Made by a program: the position numbers and the translations under genes. A DNA stretch of 41,922 bases from Chroococcus sp. CMT-3BRIN-NPC107 (GTDB lineage Bacteria > Cyanobacteriota > Cyanobacteriia > Cyanobacteriales > Chroococcidiopsidaceae), in assembly GCA_019359635.1 (NCBI GenBank), contig JAHHGY010000031.1:1-41922 (forward strand), read 5' to 3'. The notes under the pieces were generated by a model. The model ran no database searches, was not told the DNA's origin, and was given only the letters and a program-made list of their open reading frames with translations. Below, in pieces: positions 1-8,592 of the stretch; the stretch's first letter is position 1; the number at the start of each line of letters is the position of its first letter.

Positions 1-63
1 ATCTCTTGGGTCTTCTAAGCTGGCAAAATGGGTCAGTATACTGGCATCAATTGTCTGACTCAC
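1..63 (-). CDS. ISAs1-family transposase, N-terminal fragment (partial at window edge)
   Basis: Twenty-one codons are open from a GTG at 63 to the window edge. They read (V/M)SQTIDASILTHFASLEDP and so on. The pattern 'HFxxLEDPR' near the N-terminus is characteristic of the ISAs1-family transposase leader domain (DDE_Tnp_1-associated). An AGGA sequence about nine bases upstream of the GTG could be its ribosome binding site, and a stop codon in frame further upstream supports a start near here. Only the first residues are visible, so the catalytic DDE core and the integrity of the gene cannot be judged. The family call rests on this short motif and on the CAGGGC terminus at 127. Confidence 0.6.
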   Translation of the reverse strand, partial: MSQTIDASILTHFASLEDPRD

Positions 64-127
64 TGGGGTGTTCCTACTTGCTTTACTTTACCCCACACTA
101 TCCCATCTTTTTTATGCGGTTGCCCTG
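1..127 (-). mobile_element. End of an ISAs1-type insertion sequence (cut by window edge)
   Basis: The outer 127 bases look like the 5' end of an IS read leftward: a terminal CAGGGC-type sequence (reverse strand, starting at 127), then a short leader, then the start of a transposase reading frame at 63. ISAs1-family elements are known for CAGGG-type ends and 8-10 bp target duplications. The other end is outside the window, so neither the matching inverted repeat nor the target duplication can be checked. A CAGGGCA copy in the opposite orientation lies at 138-144, ten bases outside the presumed end; this may be chance or a second element end. Confidence 0.6.
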
Positions 128-614
128 ACAACTAAGGCAGGGCAAACTAAATATCATTCGGTAGCTGCTTCTACTTTTATTCAGTAGTTTTACTACCAAT
201 ACTTTATAATAATCACTATTTTTTACTAAGTAAGTTTGCTGCTACATCTGACACTAGCTTGATAGAATCTATAATTTTATCATTTCATTACAAACTCTTT
301 ACAGTACTATGTAGATTGAACCAGGGTTTTTACTTATAACTATAAATAAGTAGGAAAATTTATCTCATCTTTTAAAGTATCAAAACGTTGCATTTTGATG
401 AGATGTATTTATTTACAGCTATCAGTGTTGTCTCTATCTCTAGGTATAGGTAGGAGTTTGTTAAAAAAGTTACTATTAACTCTAAGTATTTTAAAGTACT
501 GCAAGGTCAATGAAACACAGTCTAGTTAGAGAACAGTACAGATAGACCAAACTAACCTTGCTCTAAGACATATTTAAGTTAGCGATCGTCCCAGTACTCA
601 AATTTTGTAGCTCT
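128..614. other. Non-coding region between IS end and polysaccharide cluster
   Basis: About 490 AT-rich bases without a convincing reading frame on either strand. They must contain the promoter of the glycosyltransferase operon, but I cannot assign -35/-10 boxes with confidence. Two mutually exclusive hairpins share bases: 362-369 with 397-404 (8 bp) and 379-385 with 393-399 (7 bp). Their meaning is unknown. No tRNA or repeat array was seen. Confidence 0.6.
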
Positions 615-1703
615 ATGAAAATTGCTCTAGTCCACGATTACCTAACGCAGCCAGGGGGAGCAGAGCGAGTTTTTGAACTACTTTGCAATCACTATCCTGA
701 AGCAGACATTTTTACATCAATTTACGATCCAGAAAATAGCATCGATTTGCAGGAGCGTGTAGTTAAAACAACTTTTCTTCAAAAAATTCCTGGAGCAGCT
801 AAGTACTTTAGACTTTTAGCGCCCCTTTACTTTCCAGCTTTTCGCACTCTAGATTTACAAGACTACGACTTAATTATCAGCAGTACTACAGGTTTTGCTA
901 AAGCCGTTCGTAAGAATCCCAAAGCCAAACACATTTGTTTTTGTCACAACGTCACTAGATTTTTATGGGACACAAAAACTTACCTACGAGAATACGGAGA
1001 TTACCGATATTTTTACCCGGTTATAGAAGCTATTTTTGAAGCAATGAGAAAAGTAGACTTAGAGTACGCGCAAGAACCAGATTTTTACATTGCCAACTCT
1101 AGCACCGTAGCACAGAGAGTTCAAAAATATTATGGCAAGCAGGCGATAGTAATTAATTATCCAATTAATACGGATAATTTTGTATTCTCCGATACTAAAA
1201 AAGATTATTATTTAGCGTCAGCCCGACTAATTGGTTATAAACGTATAGATGTAATTGTAGAAGCCTTCAATTGGTTGGGATGGCCGTTATTAATTATTGG
1301 CAATGGCCCAGAAAGGGCGCGTTTAGAAGCAAAAGCTTTAAGTAACATTCAATTTTTAGGTCATGTAACGGATAGCGAACGAACTGATTTGATGGCAAAA
1401 GCTCGCTCTGTAATTGTGGCAGCCTTGGAAGATTATGGCTTAGTGCCAATAGAAGCAAATGCTAGTGGAACCCCTGTAATTGCCTATGGTGCAGGTGGTG
1501 TATTAGATACGCAAGTTCCAGGAAAAACTGGCGTATTTTTCTCTAAACAAACACCCGATGCACTGCAAGCGGCGCTGCTAAAAGCAAAAGATACCGTCTG
1601 GGATTACCAAGACATTTGTAATTGGGCAATTTCCAATTTCTCAGAACTTGCTTTCTTTAGCCAAGTTGACCGAGTAGTTGCCGAAGTCTGCAACGGCGCT
1701 TAG
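615..1703 (+). CDS. Glycosyltransferase family 4 (GT-B fold)
   Basis: 362-residue retaining glycosyltransferase expected to add a sugar from a nucleotide-sugar donor to a lipid-linked or growing polysaccharide at the inner face of the membrane. The N-terminal acceptor domain opens with MKIALVHDYLTQPGGAERV, the glycine-rich 'GGAE' loop typical of GT4 enzymes. The C-terminal donor domain has the EX7E motif (E-DYGLVPI-E, about residues 272-280) followed by NASGTPVIAYGAGG. Length is normal for the family and there is no signal peptide. It is the first gene of the polysaccharide cluster; the Wzc-like gene follows after a 43-base gap, so the two are probably co-transcribed. The sequence most resembles mannosyl- or rhamnosyl-type GT4 enzymes, but donor and acceptor cannot be read from it. 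Start ATG 615 is the first in frame and fits the family N-terminus. Confidence 0.9.
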   Translation: MKIALVHDYLTQPGGAERVFELLCNHYPEADIFTSIYDPENSIDLQERVVKTTFLQKIPGAAKYFRLLAPLYFPAFRTLDLQDYDLIISSTTGFAKAVRKNPKAKHICFCHNVTRFLWDTKTYLREYGDYRYFYPVIEAIFEAMRKVDLEYAQEPDFYIANSSTVAQRVQKYYGKQAIVINYPINTDNFVFSDTKKDYYLASARLIGYKRIDVIVEAFNWLGWPLLIIGNGPERARLEAKALSNIQFLGHVTDSERTDLMAKARSVIVAALEDYGLVPIEANASGTPVIAYGAGGVLDTQVPGKTGVFFSKQTPDALQAALLKAKDTVWDYQDICNWAISNFSELAFFSQVDRVVAEVCNGA

Positions 1704-1746
1704 TTATATTGATATAGTAAATTTTTTATTTGGGAGTCAATTAGCA

Positions 1747-3975
1747 ATGGGAAAAATAACTGAAAATCACAACATGGCGGCAGAAACCGACCCAGGGTAT
1801 GGACAACTGTTTGCAGTTTTAAGTCGTCGCCGCTATTGGTTATTAGGTGTATTAGCAGGGGTGTTGTCAGTAGCTACGGTTGTAAGCTTAACAGCAGAAC
1901 CTACTTATGAAAGCACTATGCAGATTTTGATAGAGGCTAACTATCAAGGTAGAAGAGATATTCAAGCTCAACCGCAGTCGGAATTTGCCGATCCTAATGT
2001 TGAGATAGACTACGCGACACAAATCAATGTCATGCGTAGCAATTTGTTACTTCAAAGAGCCATAGATTTACTCAAGCCCGAGTATCCAAATATGACTATC
2101 AAAAGAGTTAAAAGAGCGCTACTTTTAGCACCAGTCATAGAAGAAGATAGCGAGGCAAAATATACCAAAATTGTTGAAGCAAGTTATGTTGACAACGATC
2201 CAGTAAAAACTCAAAAAGTTTTACAAACTATTTACCAAGTTTATCAAGCCTATAACCGAGAACAGCAAGAGCAACGGTTAAAAAAAGGATTGGAGTTTAT
2301 TAACGAGCAAATTCCTGAAGCTCGCAAACAAGTTGAGAAGTCAGAAAATCAGTTAAAAACCTTTCGCACCAATCAAAACTTAATCGATCCAGAACAACAA
2401 GCGGCAACAATTAATAATTCTTTAAATGCTGTAGTCCAACAGCGACAGGCTCTTCGCGCTCAGTTTCAAGATACCGAAGCGCGCTACAAGGTTTTACAAC
2501 AACAAGTTGGTAGCAGTCCGCAAACCGCTTTAGCATCTTCGCGATTAAGCCAATCTCCTCGCTATCAAACGCTGCTCAACGAGCTACAAAGAACAGACCT
2601 GCTCTTAGCGGCTAGACGAGGAACCTATACTGATGCAGACCCTGGAGTACAAAAATTGATCGAAATGCGCCAAACCCAGCAAGCACTACTGCAAGCAGAG
2701 CAAGGGCGAGTTGTAGGGGCGGATGCGGCTCAACTAAAGGCGACAAATTCTAATCTTTTATCTCAAGGGCAAAGAACAGGTTTAGACATCAACTTGACAG
2801 GTCAATTAGCAGAAGTTCAAACGCTACTTAGTGCATTGCAAGCTCAAGATGTAAGTTTGGCACAAACTGAGCAAAATTTACGCAATCAATTCGAGCGTTT
2901 CCCTGCCTTACTAGCAGAATACAATCGTTTGATACCGCAAGCACTAATTAACCGCGAGAAGTTGCAGCAACTATTGAGAGCGCAACAGGAACTGAGTCTA
3001 GAAATTGCTAGAGGTGGCTTTGAGTGGCAAGCTCTAGAGCAACCTTTGCTAGGTCTAAAAGTAGGTCCAAATATTGTACAAAATCTATTACTAGGTCTGG
3101 TGGCTGGCTTAATGCTAGGTGGTGTTGCGGCCTTCCTGCGCGAGGTGATGGATGATGCGGTACATACTTCTGACGAATTAGAGAAACAAGTCTCTATACC
3201 ATTATTAGGTATGACTCCAGAATTACCTCAAACTAAAGCCAGCGAACCAATTGTTAGTCTACCTTTTGGCAAGCCGAAAGTTTTAGCACCTTGGACGGTT
3301 CAAGTTAGTAACTGGCCTCCATCTTGGGAATCACTGGATTTAATTTATAAAAATATTCAGTTGCTAAATACAACGGAATTATCTTTAAGGTCAATTATGA
3401 TTACCTCCGCCTTAGCTGGCGAAGGGAAGTCAACCCTAGCATTAGGTTTAGCTCTAAGCGCAGCCCGTTTACATCAACGAGTGTTATTAATAGATGCAGA
3501 TTTGCGTCATCCCAATTTGCATCAAATGCTCAATCTACCAAACGAGCAAGGGCTTTCCACCTTACTAGAAAGCGATACCAACGGACCAAATCATACAGGT
3601 ATTCAATCGTCAGGCTCTTATATTGATATTTTGACGGCGGGGCCCGTACCAACAGATTCAGCGAATTTGTTAAGTTCCCAAAGAATGCGGGAATTGATGG
3701 CGAAGTTTGAAGATACTTACGACCTAATACTTGTAGATGCTCCCCCCGTATTGGGGATGGTTGATGCTATTTTGGCAGCATCTTTTTGTAGCGGTGTATT
3801 GCTAGTGTCGCGCATGGGTAAAGTAACGCGCAGTGAACTTACTCAAGCTACAGCTATGCTCAGTAAGTTGAACACAATTGGAGTGGTTGCAAATCATGCC
3901 AACGGACACACTAGCTATGTAAGTTCTACAAAAGACCAAGGAGTTGTTCTACAACAAAGTTGGGAACAAGGGTGA
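1747..3975 (+). CDS. Wzc-like polysaccharide co-polymerase / BY-kinase
   Basis: 742 residues: an N-terminal Wzz chain-length domain (first membrane segment about residues 30-50, in 'YWLLGVLAGVLSVATVV'), a long periplasmic coiled coil, a second membrane segment about 440-460, then a cytoplasmic tyrosine autokinase domain. The kinase has Walker A (AGEGKSTLA, about 555-563), Walker A' (VLLIDADLRHPN, about 580) and Walker B (LILVDAPP, about 660). Such proteins control export and chain length of capsule or exopolysaccharide. The usual C-terminal tyrosine cluster is nearly absent; only one Tyr (in HTSYVSS) is seen. I chose ATG 1747, with GGGAG ten bases upstream, over an in-frame TTG at 1678 that would overlap the preceding gene and has no visible ribosome site. 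A closely spaced GT4 gene lies upstream; a 464-base gap follows. Confidence 0.88.
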   Translation: MGKITENHNMAAETDPGYGQLFAVLSRRRYWLLGVLAGVLSVATVVSLTAEPTYESTMQILIEANYQGRRDIQAQPQSEFADPNVEIDYATQINVMRSNLLLQRAIDLLKPEYPNMTIKRVKRALLLAPVIEEDSEAKYTKIVEASYVDNDPVKTQKVLQTIYQVYQAYNREQQEQRLKKGLEFINEQIPEARKQVEKSENQLKTFRTNQNLIDPEQQAATINNSLNAVVQQRQALRAQFQDTEARYKVLQQQVGSSPQTALASSRLSQSPRYQTLLNELQRTDLLLAARRGTYTDADPGVQKLIEMRQTQQALLQAEQGRVVGADAAQLKATNSNLLSQGQRTGLDINLTGQLAEVQTLLSALQAQDVSLAQTEQNLRNQFERFPALLAEYNRLIPQALINREKLQQLLRAQQELSLEIARGGFEWQALEQPLLGLKVGPNIVQNLLLGLVAGLMLGGVAAFLREVMDDAVHTSDELEKQVSIPLLGMTPELPQTKASEPIVSLPFGKPKVLAPWTVQVSNWPPSWESLDLIYKNIQLLNTTELSLRSIMITSALAGEGKSTLALGLALSAARLHQRVLLIDADLRHPNLHQMLNLPNEQGLSTLLESDTNGPNHTGIQSSGSYIDILTAGPVPTDSANLLSSQRMRELMAKFEDTYDLILVDAPPVLGMVDAILAASFCSGVLLVSRMGKVTRSELTQATAMLSKLNTIGVVANHANGHTSYVSSTKDQGVVLQQSWEQG

Positions 3976-4439
3976 GCGGAAATAGAAATGCTTACTACTT
4001 TAGAAGTAGTAAGCAATGAAAAACAAATATACAAACAAAATGAAGATTTACTAAATAGTTATTTAGGCAAATAATAATTTTTTATTAAAAGCTTAGTGTC
4101 AAAAATGATTTAAGAAAATCTTACTATTTAAATGGAAATTTTTGAACATATAACTTTAACGATATTTTGGCTATAGCGTATTTAAAGAGTGTGTAAAGAA
4201 GAAGTATAGTTAGTCATTCAAGATGGTAAAAGATTAAATTATAAGTTAGGCTTGATATCAAAGAGCATAAAAATTAGTGAAAAAACATAAGCTTGAGCAG
4301 TGAATTTAAAGGATAAAAATAGTTTTTTAGACAATTTTAATAACGTCATAAAACTCCTTTAAAGCAACAAATTTTAGAGCAGGCTCGTCAAACAGCATGT
4401 TGTTTTTACAACAAAGATAAAAAATGCGATCGCCATACA
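3976..4439. other. AT-rich intergenic region with one hairpin
   Basis: 464 bases with stops in every frame and no recognisable gene. It begins with the hairpin at 3990-4014, described separately. The remainder is strongly AT-rich and should hold the promoter of the HepC-like gene. I could not find a GTA-N8-TAC (NtcA) site here, nor a clear -35/-10 pair. Confidence 0.6.
3990..4014. other. Perfect 11-bp hairpin after wzc-like gene
   Basis: GCTTACTACTT (3990-4000) and AAGTAGTAAGC (4004-4014) pair perfectly over 11 bp around a 3-base loop, 14 bases past the stop codon of the Wzc-like gene. There is no T-tract on either side, so it is not a textbook intrinsic terminator. It may stabilise the mRNA end or attenuate transcription. 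Confidence 0.5.
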
Positions 4440-5255
4440 ATGTTAATTTATAACCCTGCCAACCTTCCTACTTACTCCCTAGTAAATACTCAACAACCAG
4501 AGCGCAAGCTAACTAACTGGACTTTGAAGTGGCAACAAAAGCACTTAATTGTTAAGGCTCGAAAGCCACATTCATTACAAGCAAGTCTAGAATTTACAGA
4601 CAAGCAACGGCTGCAAGAATGCTTGCAAAAGTCGTCAGTAAAAGTAGTTCAAATCGATCCAGCCGTAGGTTCGGCAAATTTGCAAATGTGGGCAACAGCT
4701 TGCGATCGCGCTCAAAAACCTATATTTGTACGCGCTGGTAAAGATCAAAAACTACCTTACTTACAATCTATAGAATGGCGGCTAAAACGAACTTGCGACT
4801 TCTTGGCAGCTGCCCTCTTGCTGGCAATCCTCAGCCCAGTGATTTTAGGATTAGTAATTTGGCGATGGTTAAAGTCGCCTCAGTCTCCTGTATTAGTTCG
4901 GTATTGGCGCGTAGGTCACAAAGGTCAAGTGTTTGGACTATTTAAATTCAATGCTTTAGCCTCTGTGGGGTATCATGGATACTGGCAAAATCTGCCACAA
5001 CTATTTAATGTTTTACGTGGTGAAATGAGCTTGGTAGGGCCGCGTCCTTGGACTTTAACAGAAGTCAATTACCTACAACCAAAACAACTTGCTAATTTAC
5101 CAGGTATCACAGGCATACTTGAAACAAAAGCACCGCTTGCTGTCAGCACTGTTAGAGATATTCATTTAGCCTATATCTACCAGTGGTCGCTAGCTAAAGA
5201 CTCAAAAATTCTTCTCCAAACTCTGCTAAGAATTTTCTCCGGTGACATTAACTAA
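4440..5255 (+). CDS. hepC: HepC-like sugar transferase lacking the usual catalytic stretch
   Basis: 271 residues. Residues 1-105 match, as I recall it, the N-terminal domain of the cyanobacterial HepC family (a 'LKWQQKHLIVK' strand, then 'VKVVQIDPAVG'). One hydrophobic segment follows (about 117-140), then a bacterial sugar transferase domain (PF02397) with 'YWRVGHKGQVFGLFKF' and 'LPQLFNVLRGEMSLVGPRPW' (about 188-207). Active members transfer a sugar-phosphate to undecaprenyl phosphate. Between these blocks the family normally has 'FRTM', a 30-40 residue stretch and 'SLDELPQL'. Here there is only NALASVGYHGYWQNLPQL, so the Asp-Glu dyad is replaced by Gln-Asn and the stretch is missing, without any frameshift. 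HepC precedes HepA in Anabaena, as here. No Shine-Dalgarno sequence is visible. The protein may be inactive as an enzyme or act in another way. The symbol denotes family, not proven function. Confidence 0.75.
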   Translation: MLIYNPANLPTYSLVNTQQPERKLTNWTLKWQQKHLIVKARKPHSLQASLEFTDKQRLQECLQKSSVKVVQIDPAVGSANLQMWATACDRAQKPIFVRAGKDQKLPYLQSIEWRLKRTCDFLAAALLLAILSPVILGLVIWRWLKSPQSPVLVRYWRVGHKGQVFGLFKFNALASVGYHGYWQNLPQLFNVLRGEMSLVGPRPWTLTEVNYLQPKQLANLPGITGILETKAPLAVSTVRDIHLAYIYQWSLAKDSKILLQTLLRIFSGDIN

Positions 5256-5278
5256 TCCCTTATTGCTAACAGATAACT

Positions 5279-7129
5279 ATGGGTTTTAATCTTCCAGTAC
5301 TTCTCCGCAACTTACTCAAAGCCACCAAGTTTTGGAAAGACAACTACTTAATTCTCAGAGAATTTAAGTATTTTCCTGGGATCGCAATTTTAGCAATAGT
5401 GTTTGCTATCGGTTCTGCGGCTTTTGAGGGTTTTGGGTTAGGATTTCTACTGGCTTTTTTGCAAGGCTTAGTTAACCCCAACTTACCACCAATTCAAACT
5501 GGTTTTGCATGGTTTGATGTTTCAATTTTAGGGATAAATAAGCCGCCGATGGAGCGGCTATATCGAGTATCAACTTTAATACTGGCTGCTACTTGGATTC
5601 GGGCAGTTTTCAACTATCTCAATCAAGTTTATACAGAAATGACCCAGTTAAGGTTAGTAGATAGACTGAAAAAAAGAATTTTTGAGCAGCTACAATCTTT
5701 AAGCTTAAGTTACTTTTCTACCAGCCATTCTGGAGAACTAATCAATACCATTACTGGCGAAATTTCTAGACTACAACAAGCTTTTGGTTTAAGTGCTTTT
5801 ATTATCACCAAAGGGCTAACCCTAGTAGTTTATGCAGTTATAATTTTTCAATTGTCTTGGCAACTGTCAATTATTGCGATCGCTTTATTTACCCTCTTGG
5901 CAGTAGGGCTATCGGCGTTAAACAGGCAAGTAAGAGAAGCTAGTTTTGTAGTTTCTAGAACTAATGGTAACTTTGCTTCAAGAGCTATTGAACTTATTAA
6001 CGGCATTCGTACCGTTCAAGCCTCTGCTGCCCAACAATTTGAACGCCAACGCTACTATAAAGCTAGTGAGGATGTGGTGCAAAGTTCTATCAAAGCAACT
6101 TTGGGTTTAGCCGTTGTCAAACCACTAGCAGAAGGAGCCGCTACTACGGTTCTTGTGAGCATGATTATTTTAGCGCTCACAGTGTTTGTTCCCAATGGCA
6201 CTTTACAAATAGCTTCTCTACTAACATTTTTGTTTACACTGTTTCGTCTTGTCCCCGCTATTCACGAGCTAAATGGCAATAGAGCTTTACTAAGTAGTTT
6301 TGGTGGCGCTATTGATAACGTTATGCAGCTACTAAAAACTGAAGATAAAAAATATTTAATTAATGGTACCCAAGAATTTATAGGCTTAAAACAAGCAATT
6401 GAATTTAGATCGGTAGACTTTGGCTACGAGCCTAATGCTTTGGTACTAAACAATATCACTTTAACAATCAAAAAAGGGCAAACTACAGCTTTAGTTGGTT
6501 CTTCAGGTGCGGGTAAGACTACTTTAGCTGACCTAATTCCTCGCTTCTATGACCCAGTGCAAGGTCAGGTATCTTATGATGGTGTAGACTTACGGGAATT
6601 TGACATTAATACAGTCCGCCATCGGATGGCGGTTGTTAGTCAAGATACCTTCATTTTTAATACTACCGTATTTGATAATATTTCCTATGCCATAGAAAAC
6701 GTAACTCAAAAAGAAGTAGAACGAGCGGCTCAACTAGCAAATGCTTTAGAATTTATTTTAGAGATGCCTGAAGGCTTTGATACGATACTAGGCGACCGAG
6801 GAGTGCGTCTATCGGGAGGTCAACGCCAAAGAATTGCGATCGCGCGGGCATTGCTGCGTAATCCAGAAATTCTAATCTTAGACGAAGCCACTAGCGCTCT
6901 CGACTCTGTATCAGAGCGATTAATTCAAGAATCTTTGGAAAAACTATCGATAGGAAGAACGGTAATAGCGATCGCGCACCGCTTATCGACTATTGCCAAA
7001 GCAGATAAAGTTGTAGTTTTAGAACAAGGCAAAATTGTCGAACAAGGAGCTTATCAAGAATTGCTTCTCCAGCGTGGCAAATTGTGGAACTATCACAATA
7101 TGCAAAACCAATTAGGACAAAAAAGCTAA
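5279..7129 (+). CDS. hepA: HepA-like ABC exporter (membrane domain fused to ATPase)
   Basis: 616-residue half-transporter of the MsbA/HepA type. The transmembrane domain (about residues 30-330) contains several hydrophobic segments. The nucleotide-binding domain follows, with Walker A (GSSGAGKTTLAD, about 405), signature LSGGQRQRIAIARAL (about 510), Walker B (ILILDEATSALD, about 531) and H-loop AIAHRLST (about 562). Such proteins work as homodimers that flip lipid-linked saccharides across the inner membrane. Anabaena HepA is needed for the heterocyst envelope polysaccharide and is of about this length. It starts 23 bases after the HepC-like gene and is followed by a strong terminator, so hepC-hepA appears to be a two-gene transcript. 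All ATPase motifs look intact, in contrast to the damaged HepC core. Orthology to hepA is inferred from the neighbour pair and overall similarity. Confidence 0.82.
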   Translation: MGFNLPVLLRNLLKATKFWKDNYLILREFKYFPGIAILAIVFAIGSAAFEGFGLGFLLAFLQGLVNPNLPPIQTGFAWFDVSILGINKPPMERLYRVSTLILAATWIRAVFNYLNQVYTEMTQLRLVDRLKKRIFEQLQSLSLSYFSTSHSGELINTITGEISRLQQAFGLSAFIITKGLTLVVYAVIIFQLSWQLSIIAIALFTLLAVGLSALNRQVREASFVVSRTNGNFASRAIELINGIRTVQASAAQQFERQRYYKASEDVVQSSIKATLGLAVVKPLAEGAATTVLVSMIILALTVFVPNGTLQIASLLTFLFTLFRLVPAIHELNGNRALLSSFGGAIDNVMQLLKTEDKKYLINGTQEFIGLKQAIEFRSVDFGYEPNALVLNNITLTIKKGQTTALVGSSGAGKTTLADLIPRFYDPVQGQVSYDGVDLREFDINTVRHRMAVVSQDTFIFNTTVFDNISYAIENVTQKEVERAAQLANALEFILEMPEGFDTILGDRGVRLSGGQRQRIAIARALLRNPEILILDEATSALDSVSERLIQESLEKLSIGRTVIAIAHRLSTIAKADKVVVLEQGKIVEQGAYQELLLQRGKLWNYHNMQNQLGQKS

Positions 7130-7153
7130 GAACTGAATTTTTAAAGAGCCGAG

Positions 7154-7184
7154 AACCGAGATAGCAAACTATCTCGGTTTTTTT
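7154..7184 (+). terminator. Intrinsic terminator after hepA-like gene
   Basis: AACCGAGATA (7154-7163) pairs perfectly with TATCTCGGTT (7170-7179) around a 6-base loop, and seven T follow (7178-7184). It lies 25 bases past the hepA-like stop codon. Confidence 0.92.
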
Positions 7185-7228
7185 GTAGAAGTTTTAACTT
7201 CTAAGCTACTTTGCTCAATAATTAAGCA

Positions 7229-7269
7229 GTAATTAATAATACCTCTTTAGAGCAATTGACAAATAAAAT
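7229..7269 (+). promoter_or_regulatory. Candidate NtcA-type promoter
   Basis: GTA-N8-TAC occurs at 7229-7242, and a TAN3T -10 box (TAAAAT, 7264-7269) follows 21 bases later. That is the published layout of class II NtcA-activated promoters. It sits about 150 bases before the GT4 gene at 7423. In AT-rich DNA such a match is expected by chance about once in several kilobases, so this is suggestive only. Confidence 0.35.
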
Positions 7270-7422
7270 TTCTCTAATTGTAAACATCCTTTTAAATTAA
7301 AATGACAATAATATCTAAGTTATTGTCAAGCTAAATTGTCAAAACTAATACTAACATGGTTAGGGTAACTTTACATTAATAGGCAATAGTTAACAATTGT
7401 TGACTAGAGAGACTATACAATC

Positions 7423-8592
7423 ATGCGAATAGCATATCTAACTAGCTATGATGTTCTTGATTCCTCAAAATGGCCTAAAAACCAAGTAGGTTTATGTGGT
7501 GCAGGTTACTATTTAGCTAAAACTCTAGAATCACAATCTACGCCGCTAGATTATGTTGGCTCGCTGAAGCAAATTAAGCCATCTTTAAAGCACAAGCTCA
7601 AGTGGCACTTAAATCAAAAGCTATTTAAAAAAGATTATTTTTATTTTTTAGAGCCATCGGTTTTAGAAGCATATAGCGCTCAAGTATTGCCGAAACTAGC
7701 CAAATTTAACTCTAATGTAGTTCTGTGTCCAGAGAACGCCATTCCACTGGCTTACCTTGAATGCCAGCAGCCCATTGTACTGTGGACAGATGCACCACTA
7801 TCGGCATCTATAAATTTTTATCCCTGGTTGAGCAATTTAACTCAAGAAACTTTTAATCACCTACTGGCGATGGAAAAGTTGGCGTTTGAAAAATGTCAGC
7901 TGTTAATATTTTTGTCAGATTGGGCGGCTCAAACTGCTATTGAAACCTATGGTATCAATCCAGCTAAAGTAGTTGTAATTCCTTGGGGAGCAAACATAGA
8001 AACTAATCGCAACAATGAAGATATCCACAACATAGTAGAAGCAAAAAACAACAAATGTTGCAAGCTATTATTTATTGGGGTGGACTGGTTTAGAAAAGGT
8101 GGGGATATCGCTTTTGAAATAGCTAAAGAATTAAATTCTAGAGGGATAGAAACAGAATTATCTGTATTAGGCTGCGAACCAGAAATAGAAGTACCTTTAC
8201 CTAAGTATGTGAAAACATTAGGCTTTATTTCTAAATACACGCGGGAAGGCTTAAACAAAATCAATCAGCTATTTACTGACTCCCATTTTTTAGTATTGCC
8301 ATCAAGAGCAGATTTTTCTCCGCACGTTTTCTGTGAAGCTAATTCCTTCGGGCTACCTTGCATTGGTACGCAAGTAGGAGGTATCCCAACTTTAATTAAG
8401 CACGATTTTAATGGCAAAACATTTTCACTAAGGGCGAGTATTTCTGAATACTGTAATTACATCGCTACGCTAATGAATAACTACAGCGATTATAAAACAT
8501 TGGCATATTCTTCATTTAACGAATACCAAAGTCGCTTAAATTGGTCGGTAGCTGGGCAAACAGCGAAAAAAATAATAGAGGGAATATTATGA
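7423..8592 (+). CDS. Glycosyltransferase family 4
   Basis: 389-residue GT-B glycosyltransferase. The N-terminus MRIAYLTSYDVLDSSKWP is followed by a variable acceptor domain. The donor domain begins near LLFIGVDWFRKGGDIAFE (about 218-235) and contains 'ADFSPHVFCEANSFGLPCIGT' in shortened family form (about 297-317); the region S-P-H-V-F-C-E-A-N holds the expected acidic residue. The start is a clear ATG after a 293-base gap, so this gene begins a new transcript. Its stop overlaps the start of the next GT2 gene by ATGA (8589-8592), which predicts translational coupling. Role: transfer of one sugar in assembly of the cluster's polysaccharide. In the Anabaena HEP region glycosyltransferases also follow hepA; one-to-one orthology is not claimed. 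Confidence 0.88.
   Translation: MRIAYLTSYDVLDSSKWPKNQVGLCGAGYYLAKTLESQSTPLDYVGSLKQIKPSLKHKLKWHLNQKLFKKDYFYFLEPSVLEAYSAQVLPKLAKFNSNVVLCPENAIPLAYLECQQPIVLWTDAPLSASINFYPWLSNLTQETFNHLLAMEKLAFEKCQLLIFLSDWAAQTAIETYGINPAKVVVIPWGANIETNRNNEDIHNIVEAKNNKCCKLLFIGVDWFRKGGDIAFEIAKELNSRGIETELSVLGCEPEIEVPLPKYVKTLGFISKYTREGLNKINQLFTDSHFLVLPSRADFSPHVFCEANSFGLPCIGTQVGGIPTLIKHDFNGKTFSLRASISEYCNYIATLMNNYSDYKTLAYSSFNEYQSRLNWSVAGQTAKKIIEGIL

Noticed and set aside
1678-1746. Longer N-terminus of the Wzc-like protein from TTG 1678
   Set aside because: It overlaps the upstream gene and has no ribosome site, while ATG 1747 has GGGAG ten bases upstream.
3990-4014. Intrinsic terminator
   Set aside because: The stem is perfect but lacks a T-tract on both strands, so it is listed only as a hairpin.
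4440-5255. HepC-like gene as a pseudogene
   Set aside because: There is no stop or frameshift and both flanking blocks are well conserved, so I report it as an intact gene with an unusual core.
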